From the NCBI GenBank assembly GCA_023053575.1, contig JAKZAP010000054.1, forward strand, positions 496,001 through 560,000: a stretch of DNA of 64,000 nucleotides. Reading direction: 5' to 3'. The DNA comes from Branchinecta lynchi (lineage: Eukaryota > Arthropoda > Branchiopoda > Anostraca > Branchinectidae). A model generated the notes under the pieces. That model did not search any database. It was not told the DNA's origin and saw only the letters and a program-made list of their open reading frames with translations. How positions within the stretch are numbered: position 1 is the first letter of the stretch; each line of letters opens with the position of its first letter. This document shows, piece after piece, positions 20,601 through 35,600 of this stretch. A program made the translations under genes and the position numbers.

Positions 20601-23600
20601 AAAACTTGAAAAACTGTCCCTAGTTGGGGGAGTTTTACGTTATATGAAGTTCATTAAGTGTTTTATTTACGGGGAAGAAGGCATGCTGAATAATTTTAGT
20701 TTACCTGGACACATAGTTCGCCACGAATCCAGCTTAAATCGGAATTTTTTTCGAGGTTCGTTTTATGGGTAAAGAGATACGCTGAATCCGTTTTTGAACT
20801 TCAGTTTTTGGAAGACAATAGTTCGTCCGGAAGTCCGGTTGAAACCGGAAATTTAGCAGATGTTACGCAGGAAATTCGTTCAAAGTAGATATGACGCAGG
20901 CTATAGGGGTAAACACACATGGTGAATCCATATTTGAACTTAGTCTTCTCAGATATTACCATTTGCCTTAATCTGTTTCTGAATTTTATTAGTATAGTGC
21001 TCAAGAAGGCGTAGACTTGACCTTTATAAGACCAGATTCTCTGGATCCAATATTAAATTTTTAGGATCCCATTGAAACCTTTGGACTTGTTCCAACTTCA
21101 GCGGTTTTGAGCCTGAAGAGGACCTTTGCCAGGCTGGGCCACCCCATACTTCCTCGATATGCTGCTGTTACTTGGCCACGGTGACAGTCTGAACAGATAT
21201 TTCGCAAACCTATAAAAGCGCTTACTGCTCACAGTTCTTAATTTTTTTGCTTGGTATCTTTGTCCGTTTTTCCTTACCGTTTACCGACTACTGTCAGCAG
21301 TTTCGTCTCCCGTTGAAGGACCACTCGCACTATTTACTCTTCAACTTGCAGTATTTTAAAAACATTTTAATACTTTAAAACTAGGATAGGTGTCCAACAA
21401 ACAACCTACGGTTTTGGCTGTTTTAAGCCTTTTCCGAGACCAGTTGACTTATAGAAAATTCTCGCAGAGAACCTTCGACACCGTGATACACATCGAAGGT
21501 AGCAAAAGACGGCAATTGAGAAAATCAGCGTTTTTTTATAGGAGTTAGAATATACCGTTCGAAATTGGGGTCTCGGGGTTTAAAAAATATGGAGTGGTTA
21601 TGGAAGTAGGTTGCGTTAGTATTATAGGTAAGACAAGTCCTTTAAGTAAAACTTGGGTCGGGTAAGGAGCTGCTAACAAATGTTTTGTTTTTCTGGGGAT
21701 GGAAGCTGGGGCTTGAATACGAGTTAGCAGTCCAGGCTTCGTTTCTGTGTGTTTTCTGTTTGTTTGTTTGTCATAAATATTTGCAGCGCAAGGTTCCTTC
21801 TGCTGTAAAGTTTTTTTATTATTATTTAGTCGCAGAAAAATACCTAGTTTTATTACAAATTACCTACGAGAAGGATAGGGTCGACCGTCTCAAGGCTTTG
21901 GACGTTCGGAGGGTTCCGTTTTGGCAAGGGTTGCAAATTTGGCAGAAAAGGGTTTCTGAATCTTCGTCACTGACAGCTTAAGTTTGCTTCACTACACATT
22001 CACGTGACGAAAATTCCTATACACTGCAATAACGTAGGATTTGAGTATAAAATCTCGCTACACCAACAAACATTCAAGGCCAAATTATTTAGTTTGCCAA
22101 TTAAGGTCGAAGTCTGATGTTGGCTACTGAAAACGTTTGAAAACGCGAAACTGAGTTTTGTTTTAGCGATTTTTTTTACCCTTCTTTCAACACGTCAGGC
22201 TGATCACCAGAAAACGAACCTTTGATTATTTTTTCTTCAACAATCACTATTTTCTCTGGCTTGATCCTGAAGAGGACCCTTGCAAAGGAGGGTAGAAATA
22301 CCGCTAGAACCAGACTTGGCTGATGTGTCCGTGTAGCGCAGTCAAATATGATTCACAGTCAGCTTGGCCTTAAGGAATATTCATGATGAAAATAGTGATT
22401 AGCCTTCTGCCGTTACTTTCCGAGATAGTATTTTGGTCAATAAAATGTATCTGAGAATAATAACAGAGCACTAACTTTTGACACTACTAGAACCCCAGCC
22501 CACAAGAGTTGGGTTCCGTGAGTTAAAAATATTCGCTTCCGGTTTCCTAGTCTGCAATGACATGGGTCCGTGAGTTCAATTTGTTTTTTTGCACTAAGGG
22601 AACCCTAGCCCATAGAGTTTCCGTGAGCTATTTCCGCTTACTACCGGAACGGGAGCCAGTATTTACAAGTTTCCGTTAGTCAATGACGTCAGATCACGGA
22701 ATCGCAGCTCATATGTTTTGGTTTCCGTGAGAACTACCGGTTCCACAGCCCATGGGACACAAAGTACGGCTCCCGGTTCTCTAGACAGTGTCATAATCGT
22801 AAAGCTTTGGAAAATTTGTACGCTCCATCTATACTATTTCGTTCTGGCGTCACTCTTGTTCTGCGAAAGAAGGAGATTAAAAAGATGAGATCATGTTACC
22901 TTAAATATGCAAAAGCACCTGCTCCACTGTCGGAATTATGTCATAACCATACATTGCAGACAAATTCAAGATGCAAGTATTACCCTTTTGGATGTTTCCT
23001 CATCGCTTTCAAAAATCATGGAAAACAGGGCCCAACCAGCGCACTGCTGTCTGACCGAAGATTGAAAATTAAGTGTCTTTTTGGGATCCCAAAACGTAAG
23101 TGGAGATCGCAAAAGTTGTCCGGCTGTCCGTCTGTGCGCGCTATAACTCTCGAAGGGAATGAGATATTTTGATGAAACTCGGTGTGAGGATTCATTGGGT
23201 CAAGGGTAAGATCAAGTTCGTAGATGGGCTCTGTAGCCCTACATTTAGGGGTGGGGGTTCAAATTAAGGGACAAACATAATATTTTTAAACAGCTAACGT
23301 GATAGTCGATTATGGTGTAAGAAGGCATGCTGAACACGATATTGGAAACGATTGTCTCGCCAGACAAGTAGCTCGTCCGGAATCCGGCAATAACCGGAAA
23401 GCTGGTTGAAAGTAAAAGTTTTATCTGAAGTTGATTAAGTGGTCGGCTGTGGGGTAAGAAGACATGTTGAACACGATGGTTAAAACCATCTTCTCGCCGA
23501 ACAAGTAGTTCGTCCGGAATCCGGCAAAAAACTGGAAAGCTGGTTAAAAGTAAAAGTTTCATTTGAAGTTTATTAAATGTTCAATGTAGTCGTAAAAAGA

Positions 23601-26600
23601 CATGGCAAAACATATTTTCTTGCCGGACAACTAGTTCGCCCGGAATCCGGACGAAACTGGAAAATTTGTAAAAAGTTTGATTAGATGCGACAGATTAAGG
23701 GGTAAAAAGAGAGGCTGAGTCTGTATTTGACAATCATTTTTTACTCGGAAATATAATTAGTCTGGAATCCGGTTGTAACCCAATTACGGTTACAACCGGC
23801 CCCAACCGTACCCGCCCCTTCTTGGGGCAGGTACTGTTAACATAGTTAAATGTATTTGGGTCGTAAAATAAACTGAACTGAACTGAAAAAATTCAAAGTT
23901 GATTAGATGTTCTTTATAGAGATTTGACACTTGATTTGTTTCTGATTTTTTTTTTGCTGGACTAATAGTTTGCTCGGAATTCGGGCGAAACCGGAAAGTT
24001 GGCAGAAGTGAAGCAGGAAATCTCGGTCAATATCGTCAAAATAGATATGGCTTATAGAGGTATATGTGAACTTGGTTTTCTCTGATGATTAGCCTGGCGA
24101 AGAATCGATCTGGCAAAGACAAGACCCTATTGTCTGAATCAAATATTAGATTTTTGGGATCCCATCGACACCTTTGGTCTTGTTCTGTGTGTTTATGTGT
24201 TTTGTTTGTTTTCTTTATTTTCTTCATTTACTCCGCCTTTTCAAAATGGCGGGTCATAAATAAACTAGGAACAAAAAAAAAGCGAAACTCGAACCTGCGG
24301 AAACAATTTTGAAACTGAGAAAAGTGTCATGATGACAAGATGGATGACTTGCCAACCTTTGCCACCGGTCTCTTCTTCTTCTTTCCAGCTAAGATGGATA
24401 CTTGTCGGCGATTGAAGTTCAGTACTTCGATGATAGGTATTCCTTCAGCCTAAGCTGACTGCGAATCATATTTGACTTTTTTCTTCTTCTTTTGTATTGG
24501 CAAACTTATGTATACAAAATTGACAGTATTACTAATATATACAAAAAGCAAAATCTATTTATTAAACGCAATATTATTAAACACAATCCCAAGGGCTCTT
24601 TGCCTCTATGGAAAATGAAAACGAATTTCATTTTCCAGCTTGAACCTGAAGAGGACCCTTGCAAAGAAGGGCCGAAATGTAGCTCTAATAAAATGTAGCT
24701 CTAATAAAATGTAGCTGACGCATCCATTTTACATTGTCAAATACTTTACCTTACTTTTTGGGATCCCAAAAAACGTAAATAAAAAACCAAATAAACGTAA
24801 AACATCACAAAAGTTGTCCGTCTGTCCGTCCGTCCGTCTGTGGGCACTATAACTCTCGAAGGGAATGAGATATTTTGATGAAACTTGGTGTGAGGATTCT
24901 TTGTGTCAAGAGTAAGGTCAAGTTCGTAGATGGGCTCTGTAGCCCCACATTTGGGGGGGGGAGGTGGTTTAAATTAAGGGGGAAATTAAATATTTTTAAA
25001 CAGATACTGTGATAGTCGATTATGGGGTAAGAAGTTATGCTGAACACGATGGTGAAAATCATTTTGTCATCGGACAATTACTTCGCCGGGAATCCGGCCA
25101 AAACCGGAAAGTTTGTTAAAAGTAAAAGTTTTATTTGAAGTTGATTAGATGTGCGATTTAGAGGTAAAAAGACATGCTGAACAGGATGGTGAAGGTTTAA
25201 AGGTGGTTTAAATTAAGGGGCAAATTAAATATTTTTAAACAGATACTGTGATAGTCGATTATGGGGTAAGAAGTCATGCTGAACACGATGGTGTAAACCA
25301 TTTTTGTTAAAAGTAAAAGTGTTATTTGGAGTTGCTTAGATGTTCGATTTAGGGGTAAAAAGACATGCTGAACACTTGTGTGAACAAATTTTCTACCCGG
25401 GCAAGTACTTTGCCCGGAGTCCGGCCAAAACCGGAGAAGTTTAAAGTTTTAGTTTTAGTTGATTAGATATCCGATATAGGGGTAAAAAGAGATGCTGAGT
25501 CCGTGTATGAAAATCATTTTTCGCCCGGTCATATAGTTCTGGAGCCGGAAAATTTTTTACAAGTTAAATTGTTATTTGAAGTTGATTAGATATTCAATAT
25601 TGGGGAAAGAAGATACGCTGAGTTCGTTTTTGAGCTTTGTTTTTTTGCCGGACAAGTAGTTCCGGAATTCGGCTGAAATTGGCAGAAGTGGCAGGAAGTT
25701 TTCGTCAAAACAGATATGACTTATAGGGGTGAACACACATGCTGAATCCAGATCTGTTCTTTGTTTTCTCAAATGCTTAGCTATTTGGCCTTAATCTGTT
25801 TCTGAATTTTAATCGTAGTCTGGCGAAGACAAGACCCAATTGTCTGGATCAAATATTGACTTTTTGGGATCCCATTGAAACCTTTGGTCTTGTTACTCTT
25901 TAAAGAGTAAAAAGTCTCCTAACCCAACAAAAAAACTATTTTTTTTGCAGACCTGGTTCTTCACTGATGCCGAGGACCCAGAGTACAAGGAAAAGACAAG
26001 TAAGTGTCTTTTTTCCCAATAAAACTACTCGATCTGGTCAGCCCAGAATTTGACAATGCAGTTTGTACTGTCAAACTTAATCTGGTCTTGTATTGTGTGT
26101 AGTGGCATAATTTGGTAGGGGGGGGGGGGGGGAGAGGCGTCCAAGGCACGGTAAGCTCCAAGCGCCGAACCGGACCTCTAAGAAAGAGCGTATTTTGAGG
26201 GGGAACGCAAGTCTAAACTCATTATGGCCGATTCAGAGAGGGTTTTGGTCGGTGAACAGGTCAAAGCTAAAGGACTCCTTCTGTGCGATGCGTATCTAAG
26301 TCTCAGAGGTTATCAGAGGGAATTGAGCTCTGTCTGACACTGACCCCATATCGCATTTGCATCACGTCTAGGTTGCTGGCAGCTATTTTGCATCCTTGAA
26401 GTGCCTGAAGCAGCAAGTTTGCTAATTACTCACTCGTCGAGTAAAAGCGCTTTTATAACAACGAACTTGCGAGAAGTGCGTGTCATTTTATGTTAACAAG
26501 GCTAAAAGTTCCTATGGGATCGTGAACACTAACAGGCACTGGATTTGCTGGAGAAGCGGTCTTGAAATTTGCGGTCTTCGTCAGATTCCGTAGACATCAC

Positions 26601-29600
26601 TTAGACTTAGTCATATATTGTATACATATATATAATTTGGGTTTATTGGATTCACTTTTGTTTCGTCAAAGTTTGTAGTTTGGCTCTTGTTTTGTCTTAC
26701 TTGCGTTTTATTGAGTTCTTGTTTCCGAAAAGTCAAACTTTACGTCGGCGAGGTAGTTTGTAGTTTGAGCTCCGTAGTTTCAGGTTTGAAACTACAGCAA
26801 ATGGAATGGACAAATAAAACGGCTTTTAAGCGAAATTACGCCGAAACTACATAAAAAAAAAATTAACTATATAACCTTTACGAGGTCCTCCATGCAATTG
26901 TTTGTGTCCTACATTTCCAGTATGACTGGTTTGCCAAAGCCGTCTCGTCGAATTATTTGAGGTATTCAGTCCATAGTAAACTAGAATTAGTGGTGAGTGA
27001 GCAAAGGGAGTAGACCGAGTATCAGAATGGCGATAATCCTATATTGAACCGGTATGGTCTAGTTATTAAAGGTTAACTTCAGACATCGACGTTGATATCG
27101 GAAAATAACACTGAGACGGTAATTGAAAGTAACCTATCCGAGCCGAAGGCGAGGAAGGTTATGAAAAATATCTACCGAGATTTAATTAACAGATTTTTGT
27201 TTAAAGGACTCGGATTGTTTTTTATTAAAATGAATGCTCGGGACTGGGCGAGGCCAAAATAAGCGATTGATCCGACTTAGCAAAGGCAGGGGGGGGGGGG
27301 GATGAGCCATCCCCCCCCCCTTCGGGCCACCCCTGGCACTGGAAGTATAGGTACGGCGGGTCCTTCTAATGCTTGGACACGCTTGGACACTAATGCTTGG
27401 TCCTTGATCAGTGTTTTATTCAGGCCAAATTCTGATATCGATTTGTTTCTTCACAGATGGTCATCTCATCAACACCAACTGCACACCCTATCATAACTGG
27501 TGAGCACTCTTTTCTTGCGTCGACAGCAAGACCAAAGGTTTCGATGGATGGGATCGCCAAATTTCTCCAGACAATTCCGTCTTGTAGTTATTTGGTCTTC
27601 AACAGTCTTCTTCTTAAACATTTTTACATTTAAAATTTAGAAACAGATTAAGGCAAATGGGAATAATTGGAGAAGACCAAGTTCGTATTTGACAGAGCAA
27701 AACGGATACGCCAGCTGAATTTCACCAAGTTCAAATATATTCAGATATCCATTTTGCGCTGTCAAATATTCAGATATGGATTCAGCATATGGTTTACTCT
27801 ATAGCCTATGTCGTATCTCCTTCCTACCTTAATTCTGCCCAACTTCCGGTTTCGGCCGGCTTCCTGACAAACTACTTGTCTGTTAAAAAAAAAAAAAAAT
27901 AAAGCTCAAAAACGAATTCAGCATGTCTCCTTGCCCGTACATCGAACCTCTAATCAACTTCAGATTTAACTTTTATTTTAACAAATTTTCCGGTTTCAGC
28001 CGGATTCCGAGCGATCTGTACGTCCGGTGAGGAAATGATTGTCATATACGAATCCAGCAGGTCTTCTTACCCACAAATCGAACATCTTATCAAATTTGAA
28101 AAAGACTTTTACTTGAAACAAAGTCTCAAGTTTGGGCCTGATTCCGGCCGAATTAATTGACCGGCGAGAAAATAATTTTCATATTCGGAATCAGCACGTC
28201 TCCTTGCCCCTAAATTGAACCTCTAATCAACTTCAGATTTAACTTTTACTTTTCACACATTTTCCGGTTCTGGCCGGATTAAGGGTGAACTATGTCCGGC
28301 GAGCAGATAAGTTTTATATTGGGATTCAGCATGTCTCCTTACCCTTAGTTATATTACCTTTCAGTTCGTAGCTCATTACCTTTGTTCCCCTTCATTTGAA
28401 GCCCCTCCCCCACCCTCAAATATAGAGCTACATAGCCCATCTTCGAACTTGACCTGTACTTTGATCTAAAGAGTCCTCATGCCACGTGTGATCAGAATAT
28501 CTCAACCCCTTCGAGAGTTATCGTGCTAACAGACGGACGGACGGACAACTTTTGCGATGTCATAGGTATCCCTCCACTTACGTTTTGGGATCCCAAAGAT
28601 CTGTTACACAACAGATAATTCTTTGGAAGTGCTTTTCAAGAATCCATCATTATGCCCACCCGTAAGCGGAATCGTACATTCGCAAAAGTTTGTCGTTACG
28701 GACCCACAGAGTCTAACCGGATTCCTTTGTAAATGCAACACCAGTGATAACTCTAAAAGCCTATTATGGTCGTGAGGACGCTTAGTACATGCTTCGATTA
28801 TTACCATTGTAACACTTAACCTTGGCCTACCAAAAATCTTTAAAGAACACGTTGTACTGCTTACTGTTTATGCTCCAGTATTCCAGGCCCATTTACAGTG
28901 AGGTGTTCGGGCTCTCGCTTTCGGGTCAAAAGTGAGAATCAAGAATAGCAAAAATGGTAATTTGCACGAGAATTGAGAAGAAAGAACGGAGAACTGAGAA
29001 TTCGGATCAGAAACGAAACTATTCAGGGGTTTATGCTAGACTGGGTCCTCGAAGACGGTATGAAGTCTAGCCAAAACATTCCCGCCATGACGTCCTCCCG
29101 AACTCCTTTTCCATCTCCTTATTTCCTGGGAACTTGGTCCTCGTCGTTCAGCAAGCCAAAGCTACTTAAACACGGCCAGACTTCAGATAATATAAACATA
29201 ACACTCCAAACGCTGAGAGGTATTTGCTCATCCTGAAGCTCACATGATGGCTGTTTCAAAGATGAACAAGGGTTCAAAGGGTTCAAAAGGGCAAGGGTTC
29301 CAGTAGTACCAAAAAATAAAACTACAAACTCACAGAGAAGTGTCAATATGGACGTTGAGTCCGATACAGCTCACGGAATCCACCTTCCATGAGTTTTTAA
29401 TTTTTAGTTGTTTTTGGCACTACCGGAACCCTAGCACATCGGAGATGGGTTCCGTGAGTTAAAAATATTCACTTCCGGTTTCCTAGCCTGCATTGACATG
29501 GGTCCGTGAGTTCAATTTATTTTTTTTTTTGCACTACGGGAACCCTAGCCCATAGCCATCTGTGTCCGTGAGCTGTTCATTTTCATCAAGTAGTTGTTAC

Positions 29601-32600
29601 TACCGGTACCTTAGCTCTCAATATATGTGTTCCGGTAGTAAACATTTTTCCCATTTTATTTTCTCTAAGTCATTGAAAATCCCAGTATCCTAGCTCTCAT
29701 CCAAACTATTCCGTGAGTTCTTTGTTCCACGTAGACACTACAGGATCAGAAGCTCCAGTTATACAGTTACCGGTATCCACTACCGGCTCCCTTGCTTCTG
29801 AGTATACAATACTGTGAGGCTACCGGACGAGAAGCTGGTGCGATGAAGTTTCCGTGAGCTATTTCCACTTACTACCGGAACGGGAGCCAGCACATACAAG
29901 TTTCTGTTAGTCAATGGCGTCAGATCCCGGAATCGCAGCTCACATGTTTTGGTTTCCGTGAGAACTACTGGTTCCAAAGCCCATGGACATATAGTACGGC
30001 TCCCGGTTCCCTAGACAGTGTCGTACTCGACGTTTTTTAGGTCGCATTTTAAACATAAATTTCGGGAAATAAAGAATACAAACGTAGTTCTTTTAGTCCT
30101 TTGGCAGAAACAATATCGAGATTTTAGACAATATGTGATGTTAGGACATACCACTTCATAATATTCAAACTTCCTACTCGTTTCTAACTCGTCTCTCCCC
30201 ATTTCGAAGTATTCTTATAGTTCTACGTTGAAGCTATCTTTGACTGGGAATAGTTTCGTTGCTCTAACGTTTAGTTTTTGGATCCCAAAACGTAAGTGGA
30301 GGGATACCTATGAAATTTTTGACCGTAGGAAAAAAAGTACGCCTAGACAGTGCCGCGGCCAACGACCCCTTAGAGGCTTTCTTAGCAGGTGCTGCAAACT
30401 GTTTTGCATACACATGTAAAATAAAATTTAATCTAATCTAATCTGAAAAAAACTTGATCGACCGCGTGATTAACTCATCTAGCTATCCGCACGTTCGAAG
30501 ACGTCATCAATTCTGACCTTGTTTGTTTTTTCTAGGCGATCTCTCTGCTGCAAAATGTCTGTCGAATTTGACGCATTTCTGGAGTCGACGAAAAAGTAAG
30601 TTTCTTGCTACACTGTAAAAAGTTTTTCCGTATAAAGATTAAAGTTAACTGCAGTATTTGCTACTCAGATTCATCTTATCTCTATTTGGTATTAATCTTA
30701 TCTGCGTAGAGATAAGAATAATCCGAGTAGAAAATACTACAATTAACTTAATCTTTATACTAAAAAACTTTTTACACTTAGCCGTATTCAAGTTCAAGGC
30801 TTCCAAGTGGTCTAGTTTCTGGAAGTCCCCCTGTCTCATTATCATCACTTGTCCATAGATATAGTAAAATAGATTCTGTGCCTATGAAATAGACCCTTTA
30901 CCAAGTATCGGCGGGTTTGTGAGGTTCCTTCCCGTCTAATGGTGAGTCAGGGGATTTTTAATATTCAATTATATAATTAGTTATATGTCAAATAGGTGTG
31001 TTCCGTATTGTACTGGGTTTTTGTCAATCGACCTTCTATATCCGGCTTGACCCGCTATATGTTTATCAGTTTGTACAGAAGTGTAAATTAAAACCTGAAA
31101 CCTTGAACCACGTTTTGATCTGCAAATTGCAAATTGCAAATCTGCAATTTGTTGCTTGAACAAATAGTCCGACCGCCAGGTCCTGAAAATGTGACACCCC
31201 CCTAACCCAAAAGGTACAGTAGGTTTAAAAGTGGATTCCGAGCAAATCGAACACGCTGATTCCGAATATGCCGGGAACTGGTTCCGGAAACGATGTCTTA
31301 AAGTAGAAATGAAGCCCAATACTGTTCCATTATTTCCTCTCAATAAGAAGTATCGCTTTCAAACACAGTAGGTTGAAAAATGGGTTCCGAACAAATCAAA
31401 CCCGCTGATTCCGAATAAAATAAGAAATAAAATTGCGAAACAAACATAAGAGTAAAAGCAACTTAAAGATCAGACTTTCTTGCTACTTATTTAGAGAATT
31501 TAGTGCCGTAAAATGCAAAACATCTGATTTCTGATTATTAACAGTGGAAATAATGTAGCCAAACTTGGCATAATAAGATGGGTTTTACCCATGTTTGCAG
31601 CTCAGTCTGTCTGGTATGTTTATTATTTGAACAGTTACTTTAATGTGAACAATGCAGGTTTGGGGTAAATAGTAGAAAGTGTAAAAAGAACCTGATGTGA
31701 AGACCGATTATAGAATACAGCATTTGATTTCTTCTGTTTTGCCCGACTGGACTATACAAAAGTGTAAAAATAACTTGTTGTACCGTCAAGACTTGGACTT
31801 CTCGGATCCACCCGACAAAGTTTGCAAATTTAATTTCTTACGTACAGAAGGGGTACCCGACCTCGTTTTTGCACTAGCTCGATTGTTGCCGCGAAAATGT
31901 TCGTGCGGGGCAGGTGTTCTGTCGACTCAGAATTAGAATTTGATTTTGTGACGCAATGTTGGCGAAGTTTGAGACTTCTGTGTGCATTTAACTCGCCTTT
32001 TTGTGATTTAGGTATTTCTTGTAACATTTCAAAACAAGATCATATTATTTGATCCAATTGTAATCCCTGTAGTCGTTGATGAATTTCAGCAAACTTAGGT
32101 TATTAAGCAACAGACTCGCATCACATCCTTAAGCAACCAGTGGCTATCCCTGGCAAACGTAAGCAGCGGGTTCAATTTGGTTAGGATAAACTTTTCTGCC
32201 GACAGTAGCCCACTACACCGGATGATGGCACTAGTTACTGAGGAGAAGAATAAATTATCAGGTTCCAGGTCTACTTTATTTATTAACGGTATATTCATAA
32301 TCAACGAGTTCGATTTGGTCAGAATCCACTTTCAACCTACCGTGTTATTTTAACACGGCTCCGTTGATTAGTTTACCTAGGGGGCCAAGAAGCCGTAAAT
32401 ATTCTTTCAGCCTAAAGCTGACTGCGAATCATAAGTTGTGTTTTGCAGATATCATGGTATCTGTTACCACGGTAACTGGATCTGGAATTAGTCGTTTTTG
32501 CAGTAACCATAGTATCTGATATAAGGTTGCTCTGCAAAAACTACATTCGCCGAAATTGCGCTAATCGAAGTTAACCCAAAAGAAAAAGTGATACTCAGTC

Positions 32601-35600
32601 TCATCACTTAGTGCCAAGATGGCTACGTCATAACTACTTTATAACTACTCTTCTATATAACTGCTTTAGTAATTTCAAGGTACGAAAACGAGGAAAGGAA
32701 ATAGTGGACTTGATATATCTTAGTTGCCGACCCCTCGCTGGCCTCGGAGGATTTTAGTCGCATACCGGCAGAACGGTAAATGAAAAAGTGAATTACAATT
32801 TGTATAGTTGCCGACCCCTCACTGAACTAATGCCTACCCAGGTCAGGATACTAAAACGAGGAAGGGATGGTGAACTTTGAATTTGAAAAGTTGCCAACCC
32901 CTCAAAAATACTAAATAGAGGAAGGGAACGGTGCTGTGAATTCTGGCGACAGCGTTCCTCGTTTTAGTACGCCCTTTCTCGTTTTAGTATGCCTTCCTGC
33001 TTTTATCGCGTTCCCTTCCCTTCCGGGTTTTAGTCGATCCCGATTTCGAGTTGTTAGTGTTTTCCAGTACGAAGAGAATTTTCGGATTTGTCCAGCTTGG
33101 AAATTTTCTACTTGAAGTGTACTCTCCACGAGAATATTTTCTACAAACTGAGTGAATGACTCACTTACCTCTAGTCCTTGCGAGGCATTGTGAGCGTCCT
33201 TGGAAGGGCTTTTCTCTTTAAGGAACGACGTGTTTCTGAACCGGTTGTTCTGGGGTCGTTTGGAGTTGTAATACGTCCGGTCGCTTCTGCTGGTCTCGGG
33301 CGTTTCCGCTCTGTCTTTCTTCGGCCACTGGGAGTTCTTGGCAGCGTAAGTGCTGCCAACTTTCCCGTTTTTTGGCTTATATAAAGCCAGTTGGCGCAAG
33401 TCATTTAACTTTCTTGCTTTCTCACCTGCCTCAGAAAGGTCGTCTCCGAACAAATATTTCGTGATCTTATTCTCAGGTGCGCAAAGACCCACTGACACTT
33501 TTGGGTTCAAGTAAGGTTTCAATGCGTAATCGGCGGGCCATGTTTAATTCATGGTTGGCTGTACCTAACAAGCCAATAGCCTCCATTAGCCCGTCGATCA
33601 TTTCCTTTTTTAAAGGAGAGTCTACCATACCAAGTGCTTTTTCGGTAACGCTCGTTAAGATCCCAACAGCCCCGACGACCTTTTTCTGTGGTTGAGCCGC
33701 CCGTATATCTGCCGTCTGGACTTTCTTTTCAAATGTTCTCCACAGTTCAGGGTTAATCGTTGCCACAACCACCTTTTCTGAATTCGACGCAATTTCATTC
33801 TTTGTAAGAACAGATTTGGTAATCTCGGCCGTCGGTCGGTCACTGAACAGAGCGTTAACCGACCTAGCAAGTATGGGACTTACTTTTTTCTTTTCCTGTT
33901 TGTCCTGCAGTCTGTTTACCGCATCTAGTAGGAAGTCAGCGCCCTCTTCGATCTCCTCCTCTACTTCTTCTTCCTCGTCAAGTCGAAGTTTTTTCTTTTG
34001 CGATTCGTTTCCTAGAATGTCCTGTCCTTGTTCCTCTTCGTCAATCTCTTCCATCTCCTGGTCGTAATCCATAGATAGGGAGTCTTCCTCCATTGTGAAC
34101 ACACAACTGAGCAGCCTTGCACGCTACCCGCTCGTAAGCCGGACGCGCATCTCAGCTGCACTATCTGTATGTGCTCTCCTTGTTCGGGATAACAAGGATC
34201 AAACTTGACCTCTGGTAAGGCTTGTTTAATCCTCCTATTCTCTTTCTTTTCAGAGGGTTTTGCCATTTTGACGACGACAACTATGTAAACGTGCCACAAC
34301 TTGTCCGGGTTTTGAAGCAACGCAGCTGGAAGGATGACTGGTACCTGGGAAAGCCGAGCATACGAGCACCACTGGAAATCTTAAACGAGGATAACTTAAG
34401 CGTAAGTCAAACTCAAGGCCGTAACCAGGGGGGGGGGGGGGGTTGACCCCCCCCCCCCCCTCGAAACATACAAAAATAACCATTTTTATAAGCTTTTCCC
34501 TCTGATCTATGTTTTTTTGTACGACCCGCAGGCAAAAGCCCGACCCAAAAGGCGACCCCCCTCCCCCCCGAATTAAATTCCTGGATACGGGCTTGGTCAA
34601 ACTGTTTTCGTGCGAAAAGTTACCGAAGAGCTTATATCCTTCTAATTTCCCTCTTCAGGGATCAATCCGTTTTATTTCAACCCTAACACCACTAGGCTAA
34701 CACGGGCGGGAATTGGAAAAACAAACATTCACTAACAATACGAATAAAACACAAACTAACAAACAATAAATAACGAACATAAGTCAAGTACAGTTACAAA
34801 TTTTAGTGAAATACGGAACGAATGAATTAAGGTATCTTTCTGAAGATTTCGTAGGCGGGGGAACAAGCTTGGGTTTCTGGTCGTTCTTGCTTCGCGTTTT
34901 AGGTCCAGGAGAGGGTTTAAGGAAGCCCGGAAGTATGGTCCTGTGGTGTCGAGAATTCAAAATTACGGTTGCTGCATCCGGGTCAAATTCGCCGGATGAA
35001 AAAACCGAAAACAATCTTGCACTATTTGCTACTGGGATTAATCTTGCGTCTAAAAAGGTAATTATATCTCTAACTCGGATTAATTTTATGTCACTAGAGA
35101 TAATTTTAATCCTAGTAGCAAATATAACTTTAATACTTACTCGGAGAAACTCTCGCCAGGATCGGTTCGAAGTGTGGGGGGGAGGGGACGCCCTAGAGAA
35201 TCATAGCGTGCCAGTGTGACAGTAAAATATTTAGAGCCTTTCAGAATGACATGAAGCAGTTGCCAAATCGTAAAAATCGCCCTCAGTCAATCAATCAATC
35301 AATCAATTTTATTTAGAACCCTAATAGCACTAGGCTAACATGGGCCGGAGAAATAAACTATGATAAGATTAATATGAACACGAAAAGATACATACTATGT
35401 ACACTTGTAATTAGAGCTATTAGAAGCACGAAGAAGGACACAACCATCGGATTTACCGGGCCCAGAAGAATCCGTCGGCACTCTAGACGCCTTTCTCAGA
35501 ACAAGATCTCAGATTCATTTCTCCCGGAACCGAGCCATTTCCATTGGAACCATTCGTCATAGAAATCTGTTGCATTCAAGATTCTTCAAACTTTCCATGG

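Noticed and set aside
21685..21981. Plus-strand 98-codon frame, Phe/Leu-rich.
   Set aside because: No homology seen and no splice signals; it lies in intron 1 between dispersed repeats. Chance is more likely.
30981..31343. Minus-strand 120-codon frame in Fringe intron 4.
   Set aside because: It overlaps a local duplication, has no recognisable domain and a composition like the surrounding intron.
34012..34320. Minus-strand frame running through Fringe exon 5.
   Set aside because: It is antisense to a verified exon and joins unrelated DIRS-flank sequence; no start or domain evidence.
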